This document shows, one piece after another, positions 1 to 8,940 of a stretch of 32,193 nt of DNA. Numbering within the stretch: position 1 is the stretch's first letter; each line of letters opens with the position of its first letter. The notes under the pieces are model-generated. The model was given only the letters and a program-made list of their open reading frames with translations, was not told the origin of the DNA and searched no databases. Origin of the DNA: Alphaproteobacteria bacterium (GTDB taxonomy: Bacteria; Pseudomonadota; Alphaproteobacteria; Rhizobiales; Hyphomicrobiaceae); NCBI GenBank assembly GCA_018830445.1, contig JAHJSN010000085.1, positions 1-32,193 on the forward strand, in the 5' to 3' direction. Made by a program: the position numbers and the translations under genes.

Positions 1-140
1 GTTCTGGCTCAAACATTTGATTCCCGGGCGGAGGTCGTCAAATGTTTGTGAATCCAGAACACAATCAAAAGGTTGCCTAGTGTTCCGGGCTGACATTCAG
101 GTTCCCGGCAGGGAACCATATGTCAGAGTCGGAACACTAG
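1..140. repeat. CTAG-bounded composite palindromic repeat, copy 1 (left edge cut by window)
   Basis: Two hairpins stand side by side. The first (about 1-62) has outer arms GTTCTGG / CCAGAAC and inner arms CAAACATTTGA / TCAAATGTTTG. The second (77-140) begins and ends with CTAG; its outer arms include CTGACAT / ATGTCAG and its inner stem is GGTTCCC / GGGAACC around a GGCA loop. An unpaired linker of about 15 bp joins the halves. Compared with the complete copy at 31912-32056, only the first five bases are missing, because the window starts inside the element. The sequence is nearly identical to that copy. The terminal CTAG supplies the TAG stop codon of the minus-strand oxidoreductase gene. 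Confidence 0.92.
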
Positions 141-2263
141 TTGCTGCGCGTCACCTCGACCAGGTTGTCCGAGAACGAAGGCGCATGGCCCATGTCGGTG
201 AACTCCGCCGAGCTGATCGAGTTGACCGTACCCTGGTTGAGCTGGCGCCAGTAGCCCAGCGTCGCCACCACGACACCCGGATTGACGTCCTCGCTGATGC
301 GCGCAACGCCCTTGAATGCACCACGCATATTGGCGACCTGCACCCGGTCGCCTTCGACGATGCCACGCGGCTCCGCATCCGACCTGTTGATCAGCACGAA
401 CTGCTCGCCCTGGCCTTTGATCTTGTGATCCATGTTGGCGTAGCAGGAGTTGAGGAACCCGTGGCTTTTCGGTGAGACGATATTGAGCGGGAACTTCTCC
501 GCCAGCAGCGGATTGCTTGCCGGCGATTCACGCGGCGGCGTGTAGTCGGGCAGCGGATCGAGCGGCTCGCCCGGCTGGAAGCCTTCGTACATCTGGCGGA
601 ACGGTCCGGCGACGAAATTCACAGCGCCCGGGACCTCGAACATGCACTTGCCGGAAGCGGTCGGGAAATTACCCTGCTTGTGCGGCACGCGGTCGTCCTT
701 GGTGCCGACTTTCAACCGCGCGAAACCATGCTCACGCATATATTCGAGGTCGATTCCCTCGCACGAGGGTGCATCCCAATCGACGTAGTGTTCCAGGCAC
801 TCCGAATCCGACCACTTGAAGTTGTCTTCTTCGAAGCCGAGCCGGGCAGCCAGACGCCGGAAGATCTCGTTGTTGGGTATGGCTTCACCCGGAGATTCCG
901 CACACTTCGCGTTATAGGTGAGATAGAGGTGACCCCAGGACAGGATCATGTCCTCCATCTCCGCGCCCATCGAGGCCGGCAACACGATGTCGGCATAAGA
1001 TGCCGTATCGGAGATGAAGTGCTCGGCAGAAACCAGGAACAGGTCCTCGCGCTTCAGCCCCTCCACGATCTTGTCCGTTTCGGGCGCCTGCGTGACCGGG
1101 TTCGAATTCCAGCACATCATCGACTTGATCGGCACCTTGAGATCCATTTCGCCGGTCAAGGCGCGGCCGATCTGCAGGTTGTTGACGACTTGCGTGCCTT
1201 CGGGAATGAGATCGGGACGGCAGATCACGTCGAATTTGTAGGGATGCTCCCACACCGGGAACTGCGTGATACCGCCGCCGACATGACGCCACGCGCCTGT
1301 CAGCGCCGGGATGCAGGTCACCGCCCGGATCGTCTGCCCGCCGCCGTGATGGCGCTCGAGCGCAACCCCGATCCGGATCGCCGCCGGCTGTTCGGTCGCC
1401 AACTCGCGCGCCAGCTTGCGGATGTCGTCGGCCGGAATTCCGGTGATCTCGCAAGCCCACTCAGGCGTCCGCGTTGACGCCCGCTCCTTGAGAGCATCGA
1501 AACCGGACGTGTAGTTGTCGACGTAGTCCTGATCGACCAGTCCCTGCTCGATAATCGAATTGATCAGCGCCATCGCCAGCGCGCCGTCGGTGCCGGGCTT
1601 CGGGCAGATGTGCCAGTCGGCTTCCTTCGCCGTCCGCGACCGGTAGGCGTCGATCACGACGACCTTGGCGCCGGCCTTCTGCGCTTCCTTGACGATTGCC
1701 CAATGGTGCAGGTTGGTCGACACCGAGTTGCACGCCCAGATCACGATATACTTGGAGTGGATATAGCTTTCCGGATCGACGCCAGCGGTCGGCCCGACAG
1801 TCAGCAGCCATGCGGTGCAGGAACCTTCGCCGCAGAATGTGCGCTCCATCACGGTCGCGCCGAGTCTGTTGAAGAAGGCGTCACCGCCGTTGAGGCCATG
1901 CACCAGCCCCTGGTGACCCAGATAGCTGTAGGGCGCGATCGCCTGCGGGCCATGCTCGGCGATTATCGCCTTCCAGCGCGTCACGATTTCCTCGAGCGCC
2001 TCATCCCAGCTGATCCGTTCGAACTGCTTTGAGCCCTTCGGCCCGGTACGGCGCAGAGGATAGAGCACGCGGTCGGGATGATAATGCCGGGCCTCGTAGT
2101 CCTTCAGCTTTACGCAAAGCCCGCCCCGGGTCATCGGATGATCGGGATTGCCGCGCACACCCTTGAGCTTCCCATCCTCCACTTCGAACAGCATCGAGCA
2201 AGTATCCGGACAGTCATGCGGACAACCACCGAAGAATTCCTTGCTTTTCGGTTGGGTATTCAT
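137..2263 (-). CDS. Molybdopterin-dependent oxidoreductase with an N-terminal 4Fe-4S cluster
   Basis: This 708-residue protein belongs to the bis-MGD molybdenum oxidoreductase superfamily (BisC/FdhF/NarB-like, COG0243). Near the N-terminus a CX3CX3C motif (C14, C18, C22) followed by GGLC (C50) is the usual ligand set for a 4Fe-4S cluster. Family segments such as RISWDEAL, the pterin-binding middle region and a C-terminal molydopterin dinucleotide-binding domain (about 590-700) are visible, and the length is typical of single-subunit members. The residue that ligates molybdenum, near FCGEGSC (about residue 145), is not clear, so the substrate cannot be named. There is no twin-arginine signal, so the enzyme is probably cytoplasmic. 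The ATG at 2263 follows a strong AGGAGGAG ribosome site. No electron-transfer partner subunit lies beside it. The stop codon lies inside the flanking repeat. Confidence 0.9.
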   Translation of the reverse strand: MNTQPKSKEFFGGCPHDCPDTCSMLFEVEDGKLKGVRGNPDHPMTRGGLCVKLKDYEARHYHPDRVLYPLRRTGPKGSKQFERISWDEALEEIVTRWKAIIAEHGPQAIAPYSYLGHQGLVHGLNGGDAFFNRLGATVMERTFCGEGSCTAWLLTVGPTAGVDPESYIHSKYIVIWACNSVSTNLHHWAIVKEAQKAGAKVVVIDAYRSRTAKEADWHICPKPGTDGALAMALINSIIEQGLVDQDYVDNYTSGFDALKERASTRTPEWACEITGIPADDIRKLARELATEQPAAIRIGVALERHHGGGQTIRAVTCIPALTGAWRHVGGGITQFPVWEHPYKFDVICRPDLIPEGTQVVNNLQIGRALTGEMDLKVPIKSMMCWNSNPVTQAPETDKIVEGLKREDLFLVSAEHFISDTASYADIVLPASMGAEMEDMILSWGHLYLTYNAKCAESPGEAIPNNEIFRRLAARLGFEEDNFKWSDSECLEHYVDWDAPSCEGIDLEYMREHGFARLKVGTKDDRVPHKQGNFPTASGKCMFEVPGAVNFVAGPFRQMYEGFQPGEPLDPLPDYTPPRESPASNPLLAEKFPLNIVSPKSHGFLNSCYANMDHKIKGQGEQFVLINRSDAEPRGIVEGDRVQVANMRGAFKGVARISEDVNPGVVVATLGYWRQLNQGTVNSISSAEFTDMGHAPSFSDNLVEVTRSN

Positions 2264-2837
2264 GGGCTCTCCTCCTGGGGCAGACTTTTTTGTTTGATTG
2301 CGCCTGCTCGCCCTCGGTGCCGGCGGCCAATATTGACCGCGGGCCTGAGGCTCTTTGCAAGGTCGGCAGGCACTGATTATCGTCAGGCAGTCAACGCGAC
2401 GTACTCCGCCGCGTCAAGGAACATCGTCGCTTGTCGAGGGAAAACACAAAGCACCCCTCGGCGTTTCGACACGCGTTGCTTTTTTCCGGAAATCCCCTTG
2501 CCGGCCGGAATTGCGAGACACGACTTGAGCAGAGCGCACCGCACCGGTTGGCGCACCGGACCTTTCGAGCCGAAGCGGACCGGCAATCCCCCGAGAGGCG
2601 GCAAGTCACGTCGGCACATGGTCATCGGGCCCCAAGGAAAGCCGCGTCGCTCCGATGGCATGCAATATACCAGCGGTCCCGAAAGCAATAGGGTCGGCTG
2701 CCGAACAGGTCTGCTTCAGCCCGCCCGGCCTGCGCCACGATGGCCGTCCGCATGCGCAGACTTGGGGTGAGAAACCGGCTAAAAGTCAGAAATCTTCCCA
2801 GCCGGGAAACAACGAGATTGGAAACGGGCCCGACGCG
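2264..2837. other. Divergent intergenic region between the oxidoreductase gene and corA
   Basis: These 574 bases separate two divergently transcribed genes and should hold both promoters. Open frames exist here, such as a 101-codon frame on the minus strand, but they lack recognisable domains or convincing ribosome sites. I see no strong sigma-70 promoter, riboswitch or repeat. Confidence 0.5.
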
Positions 2838-3815
2838 ATGATCACCCGCTACGCCTTTGACAACGAACGCCTCCTCGCCGATACCGCGCCAGCCACTGGC
2901 GGTGCGGCGCGCCCTCCCGTTTGGATCGACCTCCAGGAACCGACCCTGGCGGAGATCGCAGAAATTGAATCCGAGTTCGGCATCAATCTCCCTTCGCGTG
3001 ACGAGATGCAGGAAATCGAAGTCTCAAGCCGCCTCTATCAGGAGGGTCAGGCTCACTTCATGACGACCATGCTCGTCTATCGCGTCGACACCTCCGACCC
3101 GCAAACCGGTGAAGTAACCTTTGTCCTCATGAAGGACACCGCAATCACGATCCGGTTCGCTTCCCCCCGCGCCTTTCAGAATTTTTCCAGACAGGCGACC
3201 ACCGGCGACATACCATGCCGCTCGCCCGAAGCGATCATCATCGGCCTCCTCGAAACTATCGTCGAACGCGAAGCCGACCTGATCGAACTCCTCCAGAACC
3301 GCACCGAAACCACCAGCAAGCAGATCTTCGAGATGAAGGGGCACGAATATTCTCGCGCCCGGCGCTATTCGGTAGCTCTGAAGGAGATCGGCAAGATCAA
3401 CGTCCTGACGTCGCGCACCCGCGAAAGCCTCGTCACCCAGAGCCGCCTGCTCACCTACTTCAGCAACTTCGCCCAGAACTCCGCTCTCGATGGCAGTATG
3501 CGCCAGCGCATCAGGACGATCCAGCAGGACGTCATTTCGCTGTCCGCCCACGTCGATTACCTCTCCGGTCGCCTGACGTTCCTGATGGACGCAACGATCG
3601 GGCTCGTTTCCATCGAGCAGAACCAGATCATCAAGCTGTTCTCGGTCGTCGCCGTCATGCTGATGCCGCCGACACTGATCGCCAGCATCTACGGCATGAA
3701 CTTTCGCCACATGCCCGAACTCGACATGACCTGGGGTTACCCGATCGCGGTTTCGGCGATGGTCGTTTCGGCGATCGTTCCATTCGTGTATTTCAAAAGG
3801 AAGGGTTGGCTTTGA
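2838..3815 (+). CDS. corA: CorA-family magnesium/cobalt transporter
   Basis: A 325-residue CorA-type divalent cation channel (2-TM-GxN superfamily) for Mg2+ or Co2+ uptake across the inner membrane. A long cytoplasmic N-terminal alpha/beta and helical domain precedes two C-terminal membrane helices (about 267-288 and 300-320). The signature YGMNF (GMN at 286-288) closes the first helix and an acidic loop containing MPELDMTWG follows. The tail is basic (KRKGW). I chose the ATG at 2838 because MITRYAFDN gives the usual family length; the longer open frame upstream has no conserved content. The ribosome site is weak. The downstream DUF4169 gene begins 73 bp later and may be independent. Confidence 0.93.
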   Translation: MITRYAFDNERLLADTAPATGGAARPPVWIDLQEPTLAEIAEIESEFGINLPSRDEMQEIEVSSRLYQEGQAHFMTTMLVYRVDTSDPQTGEVTFVLMKDTAITIRFASPRAFQNFSRQATTGDIPCRSPEAIIIGLLETIVEREADLIELLQNRTETTSKQIFEMKGHEYSRARRYSVALKEIGKINVLTSRTRESLVTQSRLLTYFSNFAQNSALDGSMRQRIRTIQQDVISLSAHVDYLSGRLTFLMDATIGLVSIEQNQIIKLFSVVAVMLMPPTLIASIYGMNFRHMPELDMTWGYPIAVSAMVVSAIVPFVYFKRKGWL

Positions 3816-3888
3816 TGCTCACCGGCAGCTTGGGCTCAGGACATCAAAGGAACATGTTCACGCAATCCCTACGACGCAGATCTCTGAA

Positions 3889-4116
3889 ATGACCGCAGAA
3901 ATCATCAATCTCCGCCAAGCCCGAAGGGCCAAGGCCCGCAGCGACAAGGCTGCAAGGGCCGCTCAAAACCGTGCGGAATTCGGACGCTCGAAAACCGAGC
4001 GCCGCACATCCGAACACGCCAGTTCGAAACTGCAACGCGAACTCGACGGCGCAAGGATCGATCCAACCGCGCCGCCCGCACCCTCTGAAGACGGCGGGCC
4101 GGGAACGCCGCAATGA
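3889..4116 (+). CDS. DUF4169 family small protein
   Basis: A 75-residue, strongly basic protein beginning MTAEIINLRQARRAKAR. That N-terminus and the following NRAEFGRSKTERR segment match the DUF4169 family, small alphaproteobacterial proteins of unknown function. It is rich in Lys, Arg and Ala, probably helical, with a disordered proline-rich tail (from about 58). Its stop codon overlaps the ATG of the next gene (ATGA), so the two are probably translated together. This pairing with a ribbon-helix-helix protein recurs in Hyphomicrobiales, from general knowledge of the group. Function is unknown. Confidence 0.8.
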   Translation: MTAEIINLRQARRAKARSDKAARAAQNRAEFGRSKTERRTSEHASSKLQRELDGARIDPTAPPAPSEDGGPGTPQ

Positions 4117-4343
4117 GCCGTCCAATGAAGCGATCGTTTCAGATCCGCGGCCACCGCACGTCGCTGTCGTTGGAGGAGTCGTTCTGGCAGGCCCTTCGCG
4201 AAATCGCCCAGAGCGAAGGAAAAACGCTTGCCGGCCTCGTCGGCGAAATAGACGCCAAGCGCAATGCGGCAGCCTCCGGACTTTCAGGGGCCATCAGGGT
4301 TTTCATACTCGACCATTACCGGCGCAAGGCGAATCCGGATTGA
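4113..4343 (+). CDS. Ribbon-helix-helix domain protein (RHH_4 type)
   Basis: A 76-residue protein matching the ribbon-helix-helix DNA-binding family often annotated as RHH_4. The segment SFQIRGHRTSLSLEESFW has the beta strand and first helix, followed by ALREIAQSEGKTLAGLVGEI and a C-terminal AIRVFILDHYRR. Such proteins are small dimeric DNA-binding proteins; no target is known here. The ATG overlaps the preceding DUF4169 stop codon by four bases, so this is a two-gene operon. It ends 84 bp from the convergent asmA-like gene. Confidence 0.85.
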   Translation: MSRPMKRSFQIRGHRTSLSLEESFWQALREIAQSEGKTLAGLVGEIDAKRNAAASGLSGAIRVFILDHYRRKANPD

Positions 4344-4427
4344 GGTGCGCCCTTCCCGCAGGCGGCAATCGCATCTATTCCGGTCCGTCACCCTGCAACG
4401 CGGTGCCTCGACGTGATCAGACCTTCT

Positions 4428-7400
4428 CTAGAACCCGAAAATCTGCGTTGGCAGATTCGGCTTCGGCTTCGGTTTCCGCCGCGTCTTTCTCCGCACGCGC
4501 TTGTTGTCGGGAACAGCCGCCGGTGCCTGTGCCGCCTCCGAAACCGCCCCGCCTTCGGCGCCAGCCGCTGACGCCGGACCACCCGCAGCGCCGCCGCCTT
4601 GCGGCGACAGGGCTGCCCCGCCTTCAGGTTCCGGCTTGGGCTTGGCCGACCACCCGTCTGGCAGTGGCGCGGGCGGCTTCTCCAGTTCCAGCCCATTCAA
4701 CCGAGCCGCAGCAGCAGCAGCAGCCCGCTCCTGTTCGATCCGCTGGCTTTCCAATTCAAGTTGAAGTTCCCGCTCACGCTGCTTTGCGGCGGCCTCCTCA
4801 TCGAGCCGACGGAGCCGCTCCAGTTCCTGCACGTTGCGCTCCATCTTGCGAACCGCCAGTTCCCTCTCCAGCGCGTCCGTCGTGAGGCGTGCGTCGATTG
4901 CGCCGAGTTTCTGCAGCGCTCCGACCTTGGTCACGACCACCGGCGGCCATGGCCGCCCTGCTTCCGGATAATCCGCAACCACCCGCCATTCGCTGTCGAA
5001 GACAAAACTGCGCAGATCGAATGTACCCAGTACGCGCGTCTGCCCGCCGTCCTGTTGAACGTCCAAAGCCGCGACCTGCACGGCCCCGTCGGCGACGCTG
5101 ATTTCGAGTTCCCGGTTTCCAACCGGAATCTGGCCGCTGCCGATCACTGCAGCAAGCCGGGCCTTCAAATCGTCTGTCGAGAAGTCTTCCGCAGTCAGGG
5201 TCGCTTCAGCCGCATCGCGAATTCCATCTGGAGCAAGCCCGGTGAGTGAAGCCTCCTCCAGCTTTAGAAGGCCCTTGCCCGTCATCACCGTTATCATGCT
5301 GCGCGGGCTTAGTCCGGCGCCTTCGAAATTGACTTTCAACCCGGCACGACCTGAACCGAAACTGCCCGCCGCGGCACCGGCCGCCGGCGAAACCGGCAGC
5401 GCCGCCAACTTTGCGTTCGAAATTTCCAGGCTGCCTCGTCCCACGGCACCGGCTGCCGCCTTGGTAACTTCCAGGGTCGCCTTCAGAGTGCCTCCGATCG
5501 GCTGCTTCCCGGCGAACTCGAGCGACAGTTTCCCGTTGCTGGCGCGCAATGTGCCCGTCGCCCCGGCAACCGCCATGCCAGCACCGATGTCGAGCCCTCC
5601 GGCGCTGAACTCTATGCCCCCCTCCACACCTTCCAGGACTGAAAGTTCGAACGGGCGATCGGCAAAGACCTGCGATGGCTGCTCACCCGCCGAGCCGTCG
5701 GAAAGAGCGGCTGCTTCACCGGCCCCTTCGATGGCAGGCTCCACACGCGCAACCTGAACCGGCTCCACCTTGGTATCCGGCTCGGAAAGCAATGCAGACA
5801 AAATCCGCGGCAGACTTCCCGTGTCGGAATTGAGCCTGCCCTCGATTTTGCGCTGGCCGTCATCACTGGACTTCAGCACGATCCTGCCACCAACCCGCGC
5901 GCCGCTGAGATTGACGTCCCGCGGCGTTATGGCAATACGCTCCGGCGTCCACTCGACATCTGCCAGGCCATCATAGCTGAGCGCCCCGAGCCCACCTGGC
6001 ACGTTGAGACCCGAAAGCCGTAGGAGTTTCCGGATATCGCCATCTCTCAGCTGCAGCTCTCCCGACAGCGACGACAGACCCTCCGCACCAATCTCGGTGT
6101 TGCCATCGAACACCAGCGAGACACGCGGGCTATCGAACGTTATCATGGTGAGAAGGCGCGACCCGGGAACTCCGTCGACCTTCAGCAGAAGATCGCCGGC
6201 ATCGGCCTCCCGACCGGAAGCCGAAGCCAATCGTCCACCGGAGAGACCTGCAAACAATTGGCCTGTGTCGGCGGCCTGTGAACGCACCAGAAGGTCAACG
6301 GGCGCCCCGCGCCAATTACCGACGCCGCCGTCAAGCATCAACTGCCCAGCCACGCGCCCGCCACCGGCGGTACCATCGAAAGTGAAGTCCGCCGCCGAAG
6401 CCATGCGCATACCGAAATCACCACGGCCTGCCACCCGGATCGGCGCAAACGCCGCAAACCGGTCGCGGTCGGCAGGTGCCGCTGCCCGACCCGCCCATAG
6501 GTCCGCGATTTTCCAGGCAGCCGCCTGGTCGTCGGCAGAGATGAGATAGTCGACGGAACCCTTCGGCGCCTCGCCGATTCCGTCGAGGGAACCACTGACC
6601 CGAGCGCTGAGTCCGTCTTCGGTCACCAGTTTCAGCCGCTCAATATCGACCCGCGCCCCACTGACTTTGAGCCGCGCCTCGACATTGCCAAGTGTCGTTG
6701 TACCGTCCGTAAGGCGGCCGGCGCTGACATCCAGATTCAAATCCCGCCCCAGCCCGACGATCCAGTCGGCGACTCCCCTCTTGTGGGCTCCTGGTTCGTC
6801 TGCGCCGTCACCGTCCGAAGCCTTGCCCGATGCCGCTAGAAGCTCGGCCAGTGCCGGCATCTCGAGCCTGCCGAGGCCAAACCAGCGCGTATCGATTTCG
6901 TAGCCCTCGACTTCGAGATCGACCGATTTTTGCCCATCGTCCCAGACCATCCCGCCTCGAATCGGCACGCCTGAGAACTCCGCCACCGCCGACTTCAGCA
7001 TCACCCGGTTCGAACCCAGCTGCATGCGTCCGCTGACGGAAAACGGTCCATCGCTGATCAGCGATTCCGCATCATCCGATCCGATCGCCCAGCGGATGAT
7101 CTTCTCGGCACTGACGCCACCGATGAAAAGGTCTCCATCAAACACCGGATCCCCCTCGATCACCTCGACGAACCCGGAAAAATTGAGCCGCGCTCCGCCC
7201 GGCAGAATTGCCCGTAGCGTTTGCAGCTTCAAGGGACCGCCCGCCCGTTCCATGGCCACGACCAGCCCGCCGACCCGGTCGCCGCCGAGGTTGACCTGGT
7301 CGACGTCGAGCCGCGCCCTTACATCGGTATTGTCCGGAAACACATCGAGCAGCCGCGCGATGAGGCCGCGCGCCGTCGGCAGCGGCGCTGCCGCAATTGC

Positions 7401-8441
7401 CGGTGCAGCCGTGCTTGGCGCGCCGGTATCGTCATTTGGGGCCGGCTGCGCCACCGAACCGCTCAGCGAGCCCGACATCAAATCGACATCGAGCCAGCGT
7501 GAGGAAAGCACGAGTTCGACGAGATGACGTCGCGACCAGACTGCCTTCATCGAGCCTGTGATGATTTGTGGTTGCGCAAAATCGTTGAACGAAACGCTCA
7601 GCCCGTTGAAATCAAGCGACTGGCCTTTCGCCACGATCTCCGCGCGCACTTCCGCGACAAGTGGTGTCCCCTCCGCGGTCGTCGGATGCGCCAGTCTGGT
7701 CTTCGACACCAATTGCCCGGTCACCGACGGCATTTCCCAAAGATCCCGCACGTAGCCGTCGAACTTATGGTCGTCTGCCCTCTTCCCGCCGCTCAACTGC
7801 GCGTTGATCCTGAATGAACCATCCGCACTTGCTTTGGTCGTCACCAGCCGCAAGTCGCTCTTGTTGCCGCCGACGACTGCGCTGCCTCTGAATGAATATG
7901 GCCCAGCCAGAGCCTGCGCCGTCAGCTCACCGCTGATGTTCTCGACGCGCGTAAGCACCCCGCCGCCCTCGATGCTGTACGAGATGGTTCCATCCTCGAT
8001 CAGCACCGAATCGAGTTTCACGCCGGTCGGAACGAATGGCATCGACTTGACATCGAGCAGCGTCCGCCAATTTCCCCGCCCTTCCAGATCCGCCGCCAAG
8101 GCCAATACCGGATGCTGCAACTCGATCTTGTTGGCTTCGAAGGCGCCATTCAACAGTGGCGGCACGGCCAGCCACATCTTGAAACTGTCCGTCTTGAACA
8201 ACGCAGCCCCGGCAATTCCGGTCGTGTCCGAAATCCGCAGGTCTTCAAAAAGCAGATATGGAGCAGGCAGCAGCCGCACATTGACGCTGCCGCCGACACG
8301 AACCCGACGCCCCAGAATGCGCGATGCTTCTTCCTCGAATACGCCCCGGTAGCTGTTCCAGTCGACGAAATATGGACCCGCAAACAAGAGCGCGAAAATC
8401 GCGATCAGCAGGCCACCGAGCCACATCAGGAATGTGTTCAA
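4428..8441 (-). CDS. AsmA family protein, very long, with C-terminal coiled coil
   Basis: This 1337-residue protein starts with a membrane helix (about 5-27) and then FVDWNSYRGVFEEEASRILG, the N-terminal signature of AsmA proteins. These are inner-membrane-anchored periplasmic proteins linked to outer membrane biogenesis and to bridge-like lipid transport (AsmA/TamB/YhdP group). The middle is beta-rich and repetitive, as expected. The C-terminus is odd: a charged coiled coil from about 1190 (RKMERNVQELERLRRL and following, with an Ala run) and then a proline-, glycine- and lysine-rich tail (KPKPKPN) ending QIFGF. The start is probably TTG at 8441, because GGAGG sits five bases upstream; an ATG at 8426 is an alternative with a poorly spaced ribosome site. 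The gene is convergent with the RHH gene and divergent from the ClC gene. Confidence 0.9.
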   Translation of the reverse strand: MNTFLMWLGGLLIAIFALLFAGPYFVDWNSYRGVFEEEASRILGRRVRVGGSVNVRLLPAPYLLFEDLRISDTTGIAGAALFKTDSFKMWLAVPPLLNGAFEANKIELQHPVLALAADLEGRGNWRTLLDVKSMPFVPTGVKLDSVLIEDGTISYSIEGGGVLTRVENISGELTAQALAGPYSFRGSAVVGGNKSDLRLVTTKASADGSFRINAQLSGGKRADDHKFDGYVRDLWEMPSVTGQLVSKTRLAHPTTAEGTPLVAEVRAEIVAKGQSLDFNGLSVSFNDFAQPQIITGSMKAVWSRRHLVELVLSSRWLDVDLMSGSLSGSVAQPAPNDDTGAPSTAAPAIAAAPLPTARGLIARLLDVFPDNTDVRARLDVDQVNLGGDRVGGLVVAMERAGGPLKLQTLRAILPGGARLNFSGFVEVIEGDPVFDGDLFIGGVSAEKIIRWAIGSDDAESLISDGPFSVSGRMQLGSNRVMLKSAVAEFSGVPIRGGMVWDDGQKSVDLEVEGYEIDTRWFGLGRLEMPALAELLAASGKASDGDGADEPGAHKRGVADWIVGLGRDLNLDVSAGRLTDGTTTLGNVEARLKVSGARVDIERLKLVTEDGLSARVSGSLDGIGEAPKGSVDYLISADDQAAAWKIADLWAGRAAAPADRDRFAAFAPIRVAGRGDFGMRMASAADFTFDGTAGGGRVAGQLMLDGGVGNWRGAPVDLLVRSQAADTGQLFAGLSGGRLASASGREADAGDLLLKVDGVPGSRLLTMITFDSPRVSLVFDGNTEIGAEGLSSLSGELQLRDGDIRKLLRLSGLNVPGGLGALSYDGLADVEWTPERIAITPRDVNLSGARVGGRIVLKSSDDGQRKIEGRLNSDTGSLPRILSALLSEPDTKVEPVQVARVEPAIEGAGEAAALSDGSAGEQPSQVFADRPFELSVLEGVEGGIEFSAGGLDIGAGMAVAGATGTLRASNGKLSLEFAGKQPIGGTLKATLEVTKAAAGAVGRGSLEISNAKLAALPVSPAAGAAAGSFGSGRAGLKVNFEGAGLSPRSMITVMTGKGLLKLEEASLTGLAPDGIRDAAEATLTAEDFSTDDLKARLAAVIGSGQIPVGNRELEISVADGAVQVAALDVQQDGGQTRVLGTFDLRSFVFDSEWRVVADYPEAGRPWPPVVVTKVGALQKLGAIDARLTTDALERELAVRKMERNVQELERLRRLDEEAAAKQRERELQLELESQRIEQERAAAAAAARLNGLELEKPPAPLPDGWSAKPKPEPEGGAALSPQGGGAAGGPASAAGAEGGAVSEAAQAPAAVPDNKRVRRKTRRKPKPKPNLPTQIFGF

Positions 8442-8490
8442 CTCCGCCTCCAGTCATCACCACGGCCAGGAACGGCAATACATCCTGCAG

Positions 8491-8532
8491 CCCACGTGCA
8501 GCAGCCCACGTGCAGCAGCCCACGTGCAGCAG
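8491..8532. repeat. 14-bp tandem repeat, three perfect copies
   Basis: The unit CCCACGTGCAGCAG is repeated three times without a mismatch (8491-8504, 8505-8518, 8519-8532), with a partial unit (TGCAG) before it. Each unit contains the palindrome CACGTG, so the array presents three identical symmetric sites spaced about 1.3 helical turns apart. It lies 50 bp upstream of the AsmA start. Confidence 0.9.
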
Positions 8533-8718
8533 CCATGCCGCACAAGCCTCGCTGTTCGCCGCCAACCAGTCCCGTCCGCGACGACGTCTGCCGGTCCCCC
8601 TCCCGGCCCGGCTGAACTCCGTCGAGGACATGCCAGGCAAGTTCACTTATCGCACAACCAAGCCGGGATTGGGACAGCCTTATTGTTGCAACTGCGTAAC
8701 CCTGTTCCGCCAGATATG

Positions 8719-8856
8719 CTAGTGTTCTGGACCGGACATCTGATTTCGGAGGAAGGTCGACAGACGATTGTGAATCGAGAACACAAACAAACAAACAACT
8801 AAGCCAGCGCTGACGGGAGACGCTCGGGAAACGGCCAGCGAAGGTCCTAACACTAC
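8719..8856. repeat. Diverged copy of the CTAG-bounded composite repeat
   Basis: It begins CTAGTGTTCTGGA like the complete copy at 31912 and stays alignable through the first hairpin (…GTGAATCGAGAACACAA) to a CTAA at 8799 that replaces the internal CTAG. The second half is much more degraded but keeps an end resembling the consensus (AACACTAC) at 8851-8856. A short ACAA run lies in the linker. The palindromic arms now pair only partly, so this looks like an old copy. Confidence 0.7.
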
Positions 8857-8940
8857 GTATTAACAAGGATTCGTCTGCCTCGCGAAACTTCCCAGCGATG
8901 AGGAAGTGCAAGGCTGCTCACGACATGTCAGGCAGGGGGC

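Larger units (their letters stand above)
8442..8940. other. Divergent intergenic region with tandem repeat and a diverged palindromic element
   Basis: This 499-base space lies between the asmA-like gene and the ClC gene, which diverge. It holds a 14-bp tandem repeat (8491-8532) and a degenerate copy of the CTAG-bounded composite repeat (8719-8856), both listed separately. Open frames crossing it have no recognisable protein features. Confidence 0.6.

Noticed and set aside
1-140. A CRISPR-like array made of the repeats
   Set aside because: The copies are far apart, each is a double palindrome of about 145 bp, and there are no regular spacers or cas genes.
2383-2688. A 101-codon minus-strand open frame between the oxidoreductase gene and corA
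   Set aside because: No ribosome site, no recognisable domain and an odd composition (many Arg, Cys, Pro); it overlaps a region expected to hold promoters.
4708-4724. GCA trinucleotide run in the asmA-like gene
   Set aside because: It simply encodes an Ala run in the C-terminal coiled coil; triplet changes keep the frame and there is no sign of a regulatory role.
8438-8911. A 157-codon minus-strand open frame across the tandem repeat and diverged palindrome
   Set aside because: It consists of translated repeat sequence and has no ribosome site or family features.
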